Positions 35,626 to 45,320 of a DNA stretch of 64,000 nucleotides are shown piece by piece (the first letter of the stretch is position 1; each line of letters opens with the position of its first letter). The stretch is taken from NCBI RefSeq assembly GCF_025583945.1, contig NZ_JAOEGU010000005.1, forward strand, positions 62,001 to 126,000, given 5' to 3'. Made by a program: the position numbers and the translations under genes. This DNA comes from Methylobacter psychrophilus. Its GTDB lineage: Bacteria > Pseudomonadota > Gammaproteobacteria > Methylococcales > Methylomonadaceae. The notes below the pieces were generated by a model that saw only the letters and a list, made by a program, of their open reading frames with translations, made no database searches and was not told the origin of the DNA.

Positions 35626-36606
35626 TTAAGCCCTGTGTACAGGAAAATTAAGCACTTCATTAATCGTTGCACTGTTGGTCATTAACATCAGTAAACGATC
35701 CAAGCCTATAGCCATCCCGGAACATTCGGGCAACCCCGATTCCAACGCGGCAACAAGATGCTTGTCCTTAACGGTAACAGGTCGTTTTCTTTGCTGCCTG
35801 ACAACAATTTCTTCATCAAAGCGCCGACTCTGTTCTTGCGAGTCAATTAATTCATAATAACCATTACCTAATTCAATGCCATTGATAAAAATCTCGACAC
35901 GATCGGTAACTTCCGGGTTACATTCATTAACGCGGGCTAGTGACGACTGGCAGGACGGATAATCATAAACCATACACACGGCATTTTCACCCAAGTTTGG
36001 CTGAACCCGATGACTAAAAATAAAATCCAGCCATAATCCATGGTCAATGCCACAGATATCGATCGCTTCAGACAGGTCATTATACCGTGCATAAGCACAG
36101 TAATCCTGACAAGAAAATTCTAAAGGATTCAAACCCGTATAAAGTTGAAATACTTCCTGATAACTAGTTCGTTGTGTCGGGCTCAAATCTTTACGGCCCG
36201 CAAACAAAACCGTCATTAACTCGGCAATTTCATCCATTAACTGAGGCAAGGTAAAGCCAACCTGATACCACTCCAATAGGGTAAATTCAGGATTATGAAA
36301 GCGTCCTGATTCACCATTCCTGAATGCTTTGCCTATTTGATAGATGGATCCACTACCCGCAGCCAGCAAGCGTTTCATGGCAAACTCAGGCGATGTTTGT
36401 AAAAACAAACCCTGCTGTAGTGGAGGCAAACAAAAATCAGTCGTAAAAAAGTCTAATTGTGGATCTGTTCCACAGCTATTACCCAGCAAGGGCGTCTCTA
36501 CTTCAAGTACCGCTCTTGCTGAAAAAAACTGCCGTATGTCTTTAAGTACTTGCGCTCTTAAACGCATCATATCTACGGAGCATGTTGGCCGCCACTCATT
36601 TAGCAC
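35626..36606 (-). CDS. epmA: EF-P-lysine lysyltransferase EpmA (PoxA/GenX)
   Basis: Attaches (R)-beta-lysine to Lys34 of EF-P. It is a class II lysyl-tRNA synthetase paralogue without the tRNA anticodon-binding domain. The 326 aa match the family. Motif 2 is FRNGESGRFHNPEFTLLEWY, and motif 3 is GMAIGLDRLLMLM. The start is GTG and shares one base with the efp stop (TAGTG), so the modifier is translationally coupled to its substrate. epmB, which makes beta-lysine, is divergent on the other side of efp. Confidence 0.96.
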   Translation of the reverse strand: MLNEWRPTCSVDMMRLRAQVLKDIRQFFSARAVLEVETPLLGNSCGTDPQLDFFTTDFCLPPLQQGLFLQTSPEFAMKRLLAAGSGSIYQIGKAFRNGESGRFHNPEFTLLEWYQVGFTLPQLMDEIAELMTVLFAGRKDLSPTQRTSYQEVFQLYTGLNPLEFSCQDYCAYARYNDLSEAIDICGIDHGLWLDFIFSHRVQPNLGENAVCMVYDYPSCQSSLARVNECNPEVTDRVEIFINGIELGNGYYELIDSQEQSRRFDEEIVVRQQRKRPVTVKDKHLVAALESGLPECSGMAIGLDRLLMLMTNSATINEVLNFPVHRA

Positions 36607-37175
36607 TATTCTTTCACACGTGAAATGTATTCACCGGTGCGGGTATCAACTTTAATCACTTCACCTTGTTGCACGAATAATGGCACTCTAACTACCGCAC
36701 CTGTCTCCAAAACAGCGGGCTTGCCGCCACCACCAGAAGTATCACCACGCACACCCGGATCAGTTTCAACTATCGCCAATTCAACAAAATTGGGCGGTGA
36801 TACCGCTAAAGGTGCGTCATTCCATAAAGTAACAGTACAAGAATCCTGATCTTTAAGCCATTTACTGGTATCACCGATGGATTTTTCATCACATTGATAC
36901 TGCTCAAACGTATCCGGCACCATAAAGTGTCTAAACTCGCCATCGTTATACAGATATTGCATCGCAACATCAACTACATCAGCGCCCTCAAGAGAGTCAC
37001 CTGATTTAAAAGTTCTCTCAATCACTCGCCCTGTCTTAAGGTTTCTGATTTTGACCCGATTGAAGGCCTGTCCCTTACCCGGCTTTACAAATTCATTTTC
37101 AATAATTGCGCAGGGGTCATTATCCAACATGACTTTTAATCCGGCTTTAAATTCATTGGTGCTATAACTGGCCAT
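36606..37175 (-). CDS. efp: Elongation factor P
   Basis: Relieves ribosome stalling at polyproline stretches. Start set at ATG 37175, which has TTGAGG upstream and gives 189 aa starting [15 protein letters not shown]. An earlier ATG (37214) adds an atypical leader. Lys34 in [10 protein letters not shown] is the site modified by EpmA. Domains II and III follow, ending with the conserved GEYISRVKE. It is encoded with epmA and opposite epmB. Confidence 0.98.
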   Translation of the reverse strand: MASYSTNEFKAGLKVMLDNDPCAIIENEFVKPGKGQAFNRVKIRNLKTGRVIERTFKSGDSLEGADVVDVAMQYLYNDGEFRHFMVPDTFEQYQCDEKSIGDTSKWLKDQDSCTVTLWNDAPLAVSPPNFVELAIVETDPGVRGDTSGGGGKPAVLETGAVVRVPLFVQQGEVIKVDTRTGEYISRVKE

Positions 37176-37259
37176 TTTATCCTCAAGATGACAAACAATG
37201 TAAAACATAATCATTATAATAGAGCCAACAATCGATAGAAACTTTAAATAACTACTTTC

Positions 37260-38270
37260 ATGTCAGAAGACCTTAACGAAACCCTGCACTTTACTAAAAA
37301 CTGGCAACAACAACTAGCCGAAGCCTTTAATAATATTGAGAGCTTATGTCATTATCTGCGCTTATCAGTTAATGACTTACCTGTTTCAGTTGCTGCTGCC
37401 GAAAACTTCCCGTTACGGGTCCCTTTAAGTTTTGCTGCCAGTATGCAAAAAGGTAATCCCAATGATCCTTTATTACGGCAAGTATTGCCGATTAAAAACG
37501 AATTATTTGCATACCCCGGGTTTAGTAACGATCCGGTTGGTGATCTCCCCTCTGCAACTCAAACAGGTGTTTTACACAAATATCATGGTCGGGTTTTATT
37601 TATCAACACCGGCAGTTGCGCCATTAACTGCCGATATTGTTTCCGCCGTAACTTTCCTTATGCCGACCTTCAACTAAGTAAACAAAATGAAAATGCCGGG
37701 ATCCAGTATATTCAAGATAATCCTGATATCTCGGAAGTTATTTTAAGCGGCGGCGACCCGTTGTTACTGAACGATACACGATTAGCAAAACTTGTTGCCC
37801 AATTAAACGCTATCCCGCATTTAAAACGCATCCGGATACACACACGCTTACCTATCGTTTTACCGGCACGAATAACTGATGATCTCATTAACACCTTAAC
37901 GCAAAGCTCAAAACAAATAGTGATAGTGGTCCACTGCAACCATGCCAATGAAATAAGCCCGCGTGTCATTACTGCCTTTAAGCTACTGAGAAATAAAGGC
38001 ATTACCTTATTTAATCAATCAGTCTTGTTAAAAGACGTTAATGATAACGTAGCTGTGCTATGCGAATTAAGTGAACAGCTTTTTGGTCAAGGCATTATCC
38101 CTTATTATCTACACCTACTCGATAAGGCGACTGGAACCGGACATTTTGAAGTCTCTGAAACAGTAGCAATAGATCTTATCAAAGAGGTTCAAGCCACCCT
38201 ACCCGGCTACCTCGTACCAAAATTGGTTAAAGAACAGGCAGGAGCACTATCCAAACAAACCATTCTGTAA
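37260..38270 (+). CDS. epmB: EF-P lysine 2,3-aminomutase EpmB (YjeK)
   Basis: Radical-SAM, PLP-dependent enzyme that converts alpha-lysine to (R)-beta-lysine for EF-P modification. The radical SAM cluster motif is [15 protein letters not shown] (CxxxCxxC), and [13 protein letters not shown] follows. The PLP Lys is in the C-terminal [12 protein letters not shown] region. The length is 336 aa. It starts about 85 bases from the efp start on the opposite strand, so a shared divergent control region is likely. No epmC-like hydroxylase gene lies nearby. Confidence 0.96.
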   Translation: MSEDLNETLHFTKNWQQQLAEAFNNIESLCHYLRLSVNDLPVSVAAAENFPLRVPLSFAASMQKGNPNDPLLRQVLPIKNELFAYPGFSNDPVGDLPSATQTGVLHKYHGRVLFINTGSCAINCRYCFRRNFPYADLQLSKQNENAGIQYIQDNPDISEVILSGGDPLLLNDTRLAKLVAQLNAIPHLKRIRIHTRLPIVLPARITDDLINTLTQSSKQIVIVVHCNHANEISPRVITAFKLLRNKGITLFNQSVLLKDVNDNVAVLCELSEQLFGQGIIPYYLHLLDKATGTGHFEVSETVAIDLIKEVQATLPGYLVPKLVKEQAGALSKQTIL

Positions 38271-38387
38271 ATCACAGCAGCATACCATGCCTGCAATATC
38301 TTGGTATTAATGTGGCTACTTACTCGCGTGGCCACTCCTGCAAACATTAATTTCGGAAAAATAACCCGATCAAAACAAGGACACCCC

Positions 38388-39452
38388 ATGTCGGAATCAC
38401 TTAGCTTCTCTTCTGAAAAATCAGGTTTGCCACCAGGATCGCTAGTGCATGTTGGCGAAGTACATACACATGAGCATAAAATTTCTGTAATAAATTACAA
38501 TAAATCGACCTTGACAAGACACACCGTCAAATCCATTGAAGAACTTCTCCCTTACAAAACAACCGACACCATAACATGGGTAATTGTTGACGGCTTAAAA
38601 GATGTCTCCATTATTGATGCCATAGGCCACTATTTTGATATACATTCATTAGTGCTCGAAGATATTCTTAATACCCATCAACGGCCAAAATTCGAGGAAT
38701 TTAATGATTATCTGTATATCGTCATTAAAGCGATTACCTTAAGTAACAAAGACTTTAACATCGGCTACGAACAAATCAGCTTATTGATATTAAATAACTT
38801 CGTATTTACCTTTATAGAAAAACCTAACGAACTGTTTAATCCCATTCTAAACCGCCTTGATAACGATAAAAGTCAAATCAGAAACCTGGGCACTGATTAT
38901 CTTGCCTATCTGATTATGGATACCGTTGTTGATGAGTATTTTGCCGTGCAAGATACCTTTGATGATCTGATCGAATCCGTTGAAGAGACATTACTCTCTG
39001 ATCCGTCATCAGAAACCCTGGCAACCATCCAGAAAATCAAGCGTGAATTAATTTTTTTACGCCGGTCAGTATCGCCTCTACGTGAATTATTGGCAGGCAT
39101 TCAGCGCAGCGAATCACCCTTAATCAATGAAAAAACCCGGCGTTATTTCGGTGATGTTTATGATCACGCCATACGTATTATTGAAGCGATAGAATCTTAT
39201 CGCGATTTAATCGCCGGTATGCTGGATATTTATTTATCCAGTGTCAGTAATAAAATGAATGAAACCATGAAAGTTCTTACCGTGTTTGCCTCGATATTTA
39301 TTCCATTAACTTTTATCGCGGGCGTTTATGGTATGAACTTTGAATATATGCCGGAATTAAAATGGCGATGGGGTTATCCGGTATTATGGATTTTTTTTAT
39401 TAGTGTCTCGGTGTTTTTGCTGCGCTTTTTTAAGAAAAAGAAATGGCTGTAG
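38388..39452 (+). CDS. corA: Magnesium/cobalt transporter CorA
   Basis: Pentameric Mg2+ (and Co2+) channel of the inner membrane. Start chosen at ATG 38388, preceded by AAGGA at seven bases. An upstream frame to 38301 has no family match. The 354-aa protein has the large cytoplasmic alpha/beta domain, a long coiled helix (about residues 190-290), two C-terminal helices and the selectivity motif YGMNFEYMPELKWRWGYP. It is transcribed alone after epmB. Confidence 0.95.
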   Translation: MSESLSFSSEKSGLPPGSLVHVGEVHTHEHKISVINYNKSTLTRHTVKSIEELLPYKTTDTITWVIVDGLKDVSIIDAIGHYFDIHSLVLEDILNTHQRPKFEEFNDYLYIVIKAITLSNKDFNIGYEQISLLILNNFVFTFIEKPNELFNPILNRLDNDKSQIRNLGTDYLAYLIMDTVVDEYFAVQDTFDDLIESVEETLLSDPSSETLATIQKIKRELIFLRRSVSPLRELLAGIQRSESPLINEKTRRYFGDVYDHAIRIIEAIESYRDLIAGMLDIYLSSVSNKMNETMKVLTVFASIFIPLTFIAGVYGMNFEYMPELKWRWGYPVLWIFFISVSVFLLRFFKKKKWL

Positions 39453-39535
39453 GTACCATGCTCTCATTTAACAATCAGCCTTTGTATAGACTTTCAGAAA
39501 TTAAATTGCCACTATGCGTTATTTAAAGCTTATGC

Positions 39536-39564
39536 AGATACCATCCCTTCAAGGGATGTTATCT
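39536..39564. repeat. 29-base near-perfect palindrome between corA and rppH
   Basis: AGATA-C-CATCCCTT (39536-39549) and AAGGGATG-T-TATCT (39551-39564) fold back on each other with one unpaired step. There is no T tract. It lies between convergent genes and may end transcription or be a small dispersed palindrome. The surrounding 39453-39686 gap has no supported gene. Confidence 0.6.
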
Positions 39565-39686
39565 GTTGGTATAGCAATTATTTATCTGAAAATGTATAGC
39601 AAGATAAAATCCGGAATTATCTCGCTACCGGAAAAGTTGATTCTATATTCATCAGATATACCTGTTATTGCAACTCCAGCGGAGCA

Positions 39687-40238
39687 TCATTTTGACCTTG
39701 AGCCCTTCACTTTAAAACTCTTATGATCTTTTGCCAAATAACTGACCGCACTAACGGGCACAGATTCTGTCGCCAGAATAGCACCCAGCTCAATCATCGC
39801 TTTTTGATAAACCTTACGCTTGAAATACACAACATCATTAAGCGGCTCCCAATAATCGACCCAGCGCCAACTATCAAACTCCGGCTTGGCACAATGATCA
39901 AAACGCACCGTTGAGTCAGCTGTTATAAGCCTCAGCATATACCAGATTTGCTTTTGGCCTATACATAAAGGCATGGAGCTCTTTCTGATATATCGCTCCG
40001 GCAACTGATACCTTAACCAGTAGCGCGTACGCCCTAATACTTGCACATGCTGCTGCTGCAGCCCTGTTTCTTCCCACAATTCTCGATACATCGCTGCTTC
40101 AGGGTCTTCGTTATCATTTATTCCGCCTTGCGGAAACTGCCATGCGTTCACGCCCATCCGTTTTGCCCAAAACACGCGACCCTCGTCATTGCAAAGGATG
40201 ATTCCGACATTAGGTCGGTATCCTTTAGAGTCTATCAT
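39687..40238 (-). CDS. rppH: RNA pyrophosphohydrolase RppH
   Basis: Removes pyrophosphate from the 5' end of mRNAs, starting their decay. The Nudix box is [23 protein letters not shown] (about residues 38-60), and the family opening is [27 protein letters not shown]. At 183 aa it is slightly longer than many relatives because of a C-terminal tail ([14 protein letters not shown]). It is divergent from the HAD phosphatase gene. Confidence 0.96.
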   Translation of the reverse strand: MIDSKGYRPNVGIILCNDEGRVFWAKRMGVNAWQFPQGGINDNEDPEAAMYRELWEETGLQQQHVQVLGRTRYWLRYQLPERYIRKSSMPLCIGQKQIWYMLRLITADSTVRFDHCAKPEFDSWRWVDYWEPLNDVVYFKRKVYQKAMIELGAILATESVPVSAVSYLAKDHKSFKVKGSRSK

Positions 40239-40395
40239 GTTAAAACCTGCATTTTTACCCGCCCTATATCTTAATCTTGCTAACTGGTAGACTTACAAGA
40301 ATAGGTCAGGTTGTTTATAATAACGCCATTGTTCCATAAAAAAACCCTAGATGCCAGAGTGCATAGCCCTTTTAATTACTTCAGACAGGTTTAAC

Positions 40396-41082
40396 GTGAG
40401 TTTAGCGATTTTTGATTTAGATAATACCCTGATAGCCGATGACAGCGATTACTTATGGGGACAGTTTCTTGTTGACCAAGGCGTAGTGGATAAAAATCAC
40501 TACGAAAGTGCCAATACCAAATTTTATGACGACTACAAACAAGGCACACTGGATATTATTGAATTTCTGCGCTTTTCATTGCACCCACTAGCCAATAATG
40601 ATCCCGAGCAACTACACCAATGGCGCGCGCAATTTATACAAGACATCATCACACCGATATTATTAAAACCCGCGCAGGAACTTATCGCCAAACATAAAAA
40701 CCGGGGGGATACGTTACTGGTTATTACCGCAACCAACCGCTTTGTTACCGAGCCTATCGTTAAACTTTATGGCATTGACAATTTATTGGCGACAACCCCT
40801 GAATTTGTCGATGGCAGATATACCGGTCGCTTTAATGGCATACCTTGTTTTCAGGAAGGCAAAGTCAAGCTATTGGAAGAATGGTTAAAAACCTCAGACG
40901 AAACCATGCAGGATAGTTGGTTTTATAGTGATTCACATAACGATCTGCCATTACTTAAATGGGTTGATAATCCTGTTGCGGTTGATCCTGATGAAAAACT
41001 AACCGCATTTGCCAAGGCTGCTGGTTGGCCTATCATCAGCTTAAGACAGGGAAAGTGTCCGTCCGAACATTTTCATAAGTAA
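40396..41082 (+). CDS. HAD subfamily IB phosphatase (SerB-like)
   Basis: The 228-aa hydrolase starts, by my choice, at GTG 40396, with AGG seven bases upstream. This puts the catalytic motif FDLDNTLIADDSD at the N-terminus as in relatives. An ATG at 40351 would add 15 unrelated residues. Motif II is LLVITATNRF, and motif III/IV is FYSDSHNDLPLLKWVDNPVAVDPD. Members of this branch dephosphorylate phosphoserine, histidinol phosphate or similar small substrates. Which one applies here cannot be told. Confidence 0.88.
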   Translation: MSLAIFDLDNTLIADDSDYLWGQFLVDQGVVDKNHYESANTKFYDDYKQGTLDIIEFLRFSLHPLANNDPEQLHQWRAQFIQDIITPILLKPAQELIAKHKNRGDTLLVITATNRFVTEPIVKLYGIDNLLATTPEFVDGRYTGRFNGIPCFQEGKVKLLEEWLKTSDETMQDSWFYSDSHNDLPLLKWVDNPVAVDPDEKLTAFAKAAGWPIISLRQGKCPSEHFHK

Positions 41083-41302
41083 TTGGTTTAGGTTAATACA
41101 TTTACCTCCATTGCCCACAATAATGAACCGATATCCGCTGAGGCATCGGAAGAACTTATAATCACGGACTTAATTTATATTTCTCCATTTAAGCCAATAT
41201 TAAATCAAATACTGTCATCGCTTTCTAAAGCAAGGTCATTCATACTATTATGTCATTCGTTTTTGCTACAGAGTGGCCAACAATGATTTATGATGAAGCC
41301 TT

Positions 41303-41479
41303 ATGAAAACCAGTCAATTTCTCCTCTTTTTAGTCGCGTGTTCCGTCTTAACAGGCTGCGGGCAAATAGGACCGCTTTATCTGCCAGGTACAGACTCACC
41401 GGTTTATGTGCCACCTGAACCCAAAGTTAAGTCTGAACCTGAATTAAAACCCGAACCTAAACCCGAAGAAAACAAGTAA
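41303..41479 (+). CDS. lptM: LPS translocon maturation lipoprotein LptM (YifL)
   Basis: A 58-aa lipoprotein. The signal is MKTSQFLLFLVACSVLTGC, with lipobox LTGC. GQIGPLYLP follows, the conserved motif of LptM, which helps LptD oxidation in E. coli. The tail is rich in Pro, Glu and Lys repeats (PEPKVKSEPELKPEPKPEE). It lies 3 bases before lysA, the conserved yifL-lysA-dapF arrangement. Confidence 0.9.
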   Translation: MKTSQFLLFLVACSVLTGCGQIGPLYLPGTDSPVYVPPEPKVKSEPELKPEPKPEENK

Positions 41480-41482
41480 ACC

Positions 41483-42730
41483 ATGGATTATTTTAATTAC
41501 CGAAACAATGAGCTTTACGCCGAAGATGTCCCTGTGCGAGATATTATTGCCGAACACGGTAGCCCTTGTTACATTTATTCCAGAGCCACACTAGAGCGGC
41601 ACTGGAAAGCTTTTGATCTGGCATTCGGCAACCAAGCGCATTTAATCTGCTATGCCGTAAAAGCAAATTCCAATATTGCCTTGCTTAATCTGCTTGCCCG
41701 CTTGGGCTCAGGTTTTGATATTGTCTCGCTAGGTGAACTGCAACGCGTTATTGCTGCTGGTGGCGATGCCGGGAAAATCGTTTTTTCAGGCGTGGGTAAA
41801 CGTGAAGATGAAATTTTAGCGGCGCTAAAAATCGGCATACGCTGTTTTAATATTGAAGTCAGCGATGAACTGGATCGAATTAGCCGTCTTGCAGAACAAT
41901 TAGGGGTTATTGCGCCCGTGTCTTTTCGAGTCAATCCTGATGTTGATGCCAAAACGCATCCTTATATTTCTACCGGTTTAAAAGAAAATAAATTTGGTAT
42001 CGATATTGAACAGGCATTAACCCAATATCGCCGCGCAGCGACTATGCCAAACATCAATATTATTGGTATAGACTGTCACATAGGCTCACAGCTCACAGAA
42101 ACACGGCCATTTCTGGACGCTCTGGATAAAATCCTTGATCTGGTTTCTACCCTTAAAGCCGACGGTATTCATCTGCATCATCTGGATTTGGGTGGCGGAC
42201 TCGGTATCCGTTACAACGAAGAACAGCCACCTGAACCCGCTGATTATATAAAAGCGGTTTTAGAGCGCCTCGGAAAAACCGATTTTGAAATTTTACTGGA
42301 ACCTGGTCGCGCCATTGTTGGCAATGCAGGCATTCTGGTGACCCAGGTTGAATACCTTAAACCCACCACGCATAAAAACTTCGCCATTGTTGATGCTGCC
42401 ATGAATGATTTGGTACGCCCATCGCTGTATAGCGCCTGGCAGGAAATCATTCCCGTCAATCAGCAAAGTAACGCACTCGATCAAGTGTGGGATATAGTCG
42501 GGCCAGTCTGTGAAACCGGTGATTTTTTAGGTAAAGACCGTAACCTTAAGTTATCTCAAGGAGATTTGTTGGCAATACGCTCATCGGGGGCTTATGGTTT
42601 TTCCATGAGCTCCAATTACAACTCCAGACCGCGCGTTGCTGAATTAATGGTCGATGGCGATCAGGTTTATTTAGTCAGGGAGAGAGAAAGTATTGCACAG
42701 CTGTGGGCAGGTGAGCATTTATTACCCTGA
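41483..42730 (+). CDS. lysA: Diaminopimelate decarboxylase
   Basis: Last step of lysine synthesis, decarboxylating meso-diaminopimelate with PLP. The PLP lysine is in ICYAVKANSNIALL (about residue 55). The family motifs HIGSQLTETRPFLDAL, HLDLGGGLGIRY and LEPGRAIVGNAG follow. The C-terminal GPVCETGDFLGKDR and SSGAYGFSMSSNYNSRPR complete the active site. The length is 415 aa. It is the second gene of lptM-lysA-dapF-DUF484-xerC. Confidence 0.98.
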   Translation: MDYFNYRNNELYAEDVPVRDIIAEHGSPCYIYSRATLERHWKAFDLAFGNQAHLICYAVKANSNIALLNLLARLGSGFDIVSLGELQRVIAAGGDAGKIVFSGVGKREDEILAALKIGIRCFNIEVSDELDRISRLAEQLGVIAPVSFRVNPDVDAKTHPYISTGLKENKFGIDIEQALTQYRRAATMPNINIIGIDCHIGSQLTETRPFLDALDKILDLVSTLKADGIHLHHLDLGGGLGIRYNEEQPPEPADYIKAVLERLGKTDFEILLEPGRAIVGNAGILVTQVEYLKPTTHKNFAIVDAAMNDLVRPSLYSAWQEIIPVNQQSNALDQVWDIVGPVCETGDFLGKDRNLKLSQGDLLAIRSSGAYGFSMSSNYNSRPRVAELMVDGDQVYLVRERESIAQLWAGEHLLP

Positions 42731-42791
42731 TCACACTTATTTTATGTAAAGCCAACCCGATCAACAAATTACGCAAAATGAAAGACAACAC

Positions 42792-43619
42792 ATGATTAAC
42801 TTCACTAAAATGCACGGTCTAGGTAACGATTTTGTGGTCATTGACGCGATCAATCAACAGATATCCTTAACACCCAAACAAATCCGGCTCCTGTCTGATC
42901 GACATTTCGGCATTGGCTTTGACCAGCTATTACTGGTCGAAAAACCGGCCAGTAATAATGCCGACTTTAAGTACCGGATTTTTAACGCAGATGGTAGTGA
43001 AGTCGCGCAATGTGGTAACGGTGCACGCTGCTTTGCGCGTTTTGTGCGCGATAAAAAACTGTCTGATAAAAACGAAATACGCGTCGATACCGACTCAGGT
43101 CAATTGCTGCTACGTTTTAATGATAATGACCTGATAACTGTCAATATGGGCATTCCCAAACATAAACCGTCTGAAGTTCCTATCCTTGTAGATCAAGAAT
43201 CTTTTGCTTATAGCGTCTGTATTAACGCAACAGAGACAAGTTTTGGTGCTATTTCCATGGGTAATCCACATGCGGTTATTCAAGTCAGTGATGTTAAAAA
43301 TGCGCCCGTAGCTGACTTGGGTCAAGCCTTGGAAAGCCATGCTATTTTTCCTGAACGTGCCAATATCGGTTTTATGCAGATCATCAACCGAAAGCATATT
43401 AAACTCCGTGTTTATGAACGAGGCGCAGCTGAAACCTTGGCTTGCGGCAGCGGTGCTTGTGCCGCTGTCGTTATCGGTATTGAGCAGAACCTTCTGGATC
43501 AGGATGTCTGCGTTGAACTACCCGGTGGAGAGTTAACCATACGCTGGTCAGGTCGTAATGAGCCAGTGTTGATGACTGGACCTGCTATTTCTGTTTTTGA
43601 TGGAAGCATTAAGCTATGA
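42792..43619 (+). CDS. dapF: Diaminopimelate epimerase
   Basis: Interconverts LL- and meso-diaminopimelate without cofactor, using two cysteines. Both are visible: QCGNGARCFARF (Cys about 74) and ACGSGACAAVV (Cys about 219). The opening MINFTKMHGLGNDFVVIDA is typical. At 275 aa it is complete. It overlaps the DUF484 gene by 4 bases (ATGA). Confidence 0.98.
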   Translation: MINFTKMHGLGNDFVVIDAINQQISLTPKQIRLLSDRHFGIGFDQLLLVEKPASNNADFKYRIFNADGSEVAQCGNGARCFARFVRDKKLSDKNEIRVDTDSGQLLLRFNDNDLITVNMGIPKHKPSEVPILVDQESFAYSVCINATETSFGAISMGNPHAVIQVSDVKNAPVADLGQALESHAIFPERANIGFMQIINRKHIKLRVYERGAAETLACGSGACAAVVIGIEQNLLDQDVCVELPGGELTIRWSGRNEPVLMTGPAISVFDGSIKL

Positions 43620-44311
43620 GTGAAAAAAAAACAGGGCTCAGCACTTCTCAAATTGAAGATTATTTACAACATCATCCAGACTTCTTCCATGAACACTTAA
43701 GCTTACTTGAAAAAATGAGCGTTCCTCATCCCAGCGGAACGGCAATCTCCCTGATTTCAAAACAGCTGGAACTGTTCAGAAGCAAACATTATGAAATGGA
43801 AAGCCAACTCAATGCACTGATAGAAATAGCCCGTGATAACGATACTTCTTTTATTCGCATGCACAAACTTACGCTGGCTTTGCTCGACACATCAACACTG
43901 GAACAAGCCATCGCGAATCTTGATAATGTCCTGGCCGACTACTTTTTAACCGACTTTGTCGCTGTGCGTATCATTAAATCGTGCCCTGAATCAGCTGCTG
44001 CCCATTTATTTATTGAACCTGGGAGCGAAGATCTGCAACCCTTTCTTAAAGTACTCGCCAGTAATCAACCAATATGCGGCCGACCAACTCTGAGGCAGGC
44101 AAAAATACTATTCGGCGATGCCGCACTGGAAATAAAATCTTGCGCTATTATCCCGATGAATTTCACTGAACTTGACGGCATTCTGGCGATAGGCAGCCGT
44201 GAAGAAGACCGCTTTCAATACAGTATGGGCAATCTGTTTTTAAACCAGATGAGCGAGATCATCGGTACCCGATTAATTTCATTATTACGGCAAAGCCCTT
44301 ATGCATGCTGA
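43616..44311 (+). CDS. DUF484 family protein (GAF-like)
   Basis: The 231-aa protein has the DUF484 opening: SQIEDYLQHHPDFFHEHLSLLEKMSVPHPSGTAISLISKQLELFR. A GAF-like domain follows (about residues 85-220), ending in YSMGNLFLNQMSEIIGTRL. Function unknown. It is conserved between dapF and xerC across gammaproteobacteria. Its start overlaps dapF by 4 bases, and its end overlaps xerC by 11. Confidence 0.92.
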   Translation: MSEKKTGLSTSQIEDYLQHHPDFFHEHLSLLEKMSVPHPSGTAISLISKQLELFRSKHYEMESQLNALIEIARDNDTSFIRMHKLTLALLDTSTLEQAIANLDNVLADYFLTDFVAVRIIKSCPESAAAHLFIEPGSEDLQPFLKVLASNQPICGRPTLRQAKILFGDAALEIKSCAIIPMNFTELDGILAIGSREEDRFQYSMGNLFLNQMSEIIGTRLISLLRQSPYAC

Positions 44312-45209
44312 CGCACAGCAAATGCTGACTGACTTTTTTGAGCAACTGACTGTTGAGAAACGTGCCTCTGAACATACCGTTAAAAGTTATCAACGAGATA
44401 TTAAACACTTGACCAACTATTGCACCGACAAATCCATACCTCAATGGACTGATCTAAAGCAAAGTGATATCCGCTCGCATATAGCCGGTCGTCATCGGCA
44501 AGGCCTTGGTAGTACCAGCTTGCAACGGGAATTATCAGCAATTCGCAGCTTTTATAACTTTCTGTTAAAAGGAGGCCTTGCCGACAGTAATCCGGCACAA
44601 TATGTTAAAGCACCCAAGCAAGCCAGAAAGCTGCCAAAGACGCTGGATGTCGATCAGATCACCGGCTTACTGGAGGCCGGTACAAACTCGGTGCTAGAAA
44701 TCCGTGACCTGGCCATGTTTGAATTATTCTATTCTTCAGGTTTACGGCTTGGCGAACTTGCCGCGCTTAACCTGACGGATATTGATCTGGCTGATAAGTC
44801 GTTGATGGTACGCTTGGGTAAAGGCGGCAAATCAAGACTGTTACCTATAGGCAGTAAAGCTGTTACTGCTATTAGTAACTGGTTGGAACAACGTTTAAAA
44901 AACGTTGTTGTAGCAGAGCCTGCTTTATTTATATCAACACGAGGAACCCGACTAGGCCAACGTAGTATCGAGTTAAGATTGGATCAATGGTGCAAAAAAA
45001 AAGGCATTGCCGAACATATCCACCCGCATATGCTGAGACACTCGTTTGCCAGCCATCTGCTCGAATCCAGCCAGGATTTAAGAGCCGTTCAGGAACTACT
45101 TGGACACAGCAATATTAGTACGACACAGATATATACCCATCTTGACTTCCAACATCTGGCAGATGTTTATGATAAGGCACATCCGAGAGCCAAAAAAAAA
45201 TCTGAATAG
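44301..45209 (+). CDS. xerC: Tyrosine recombinase XerC
   Basis: Works with XerD at dif to resolve chromosome dimers. The SAM-like core-binding domain covers about residues 1-95, and the catalytic domain follows. Catalytic residues are seen in SGLRLGELAALN (Arg), LGKGGKSR (Lys), HPHMLRHSFASHLL (His, Arg), LLGHSNI (His) and TTQIYTHLD (nucleophile Tyr). The length of 302 aa is normal. All catalytic residues are intact, unlike in the island integrase. It ends the lysA-dapF-DUF484-xerC unit. Confidence 0.97.
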   Translation: MHADAQQMLTDFFEQLTVEKRASEHTVKSYQRDIKHLTNYCTDKSIPQWTDLKQSDIRSHIAGRHRQGLGSTSLQRELSAIRSFYNFLLKGGLADSNPAQYVKAPKQARKLPKTLDVDQITGLLEAGTNSVLEIRDLAMFELFYSSGLRLGELAALNLTDIDLADKSLMVRLGKGGKSRLLPIGSKAVTAISNWLEQRLKNVVVAEPALFISTRGTRLGQRSIELRLDQWCKKKGIAEHIHPHMLRHSFASHLLESSQDLRAVQELLGHSNISTTQIYTHLDFQHLADVYDKAHPRAKKKSE

Positions 45210-45320
45210 CAACTGGCTTCCCAAGCAAAACATTTAAAAACCTGCTAACATGCCAGCTATTTTTTATACAATAGCAATCTGTTTTATCAAAACACATACC
45301 CTCTTTACAGGATACCGCAA

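Noticed and set aside
39514-39726. 70-codon plus-strand ORF in the corA/rppH gap
   Set aside because: No ribosome-binding site, spans a strong palindrome, overlaps the 3' end of rppH, and has no protein-like pattern.
43110-43397. 95-codon frame antisense to dapF
   Set aside because: No start signal and fully inside a conserved gene.
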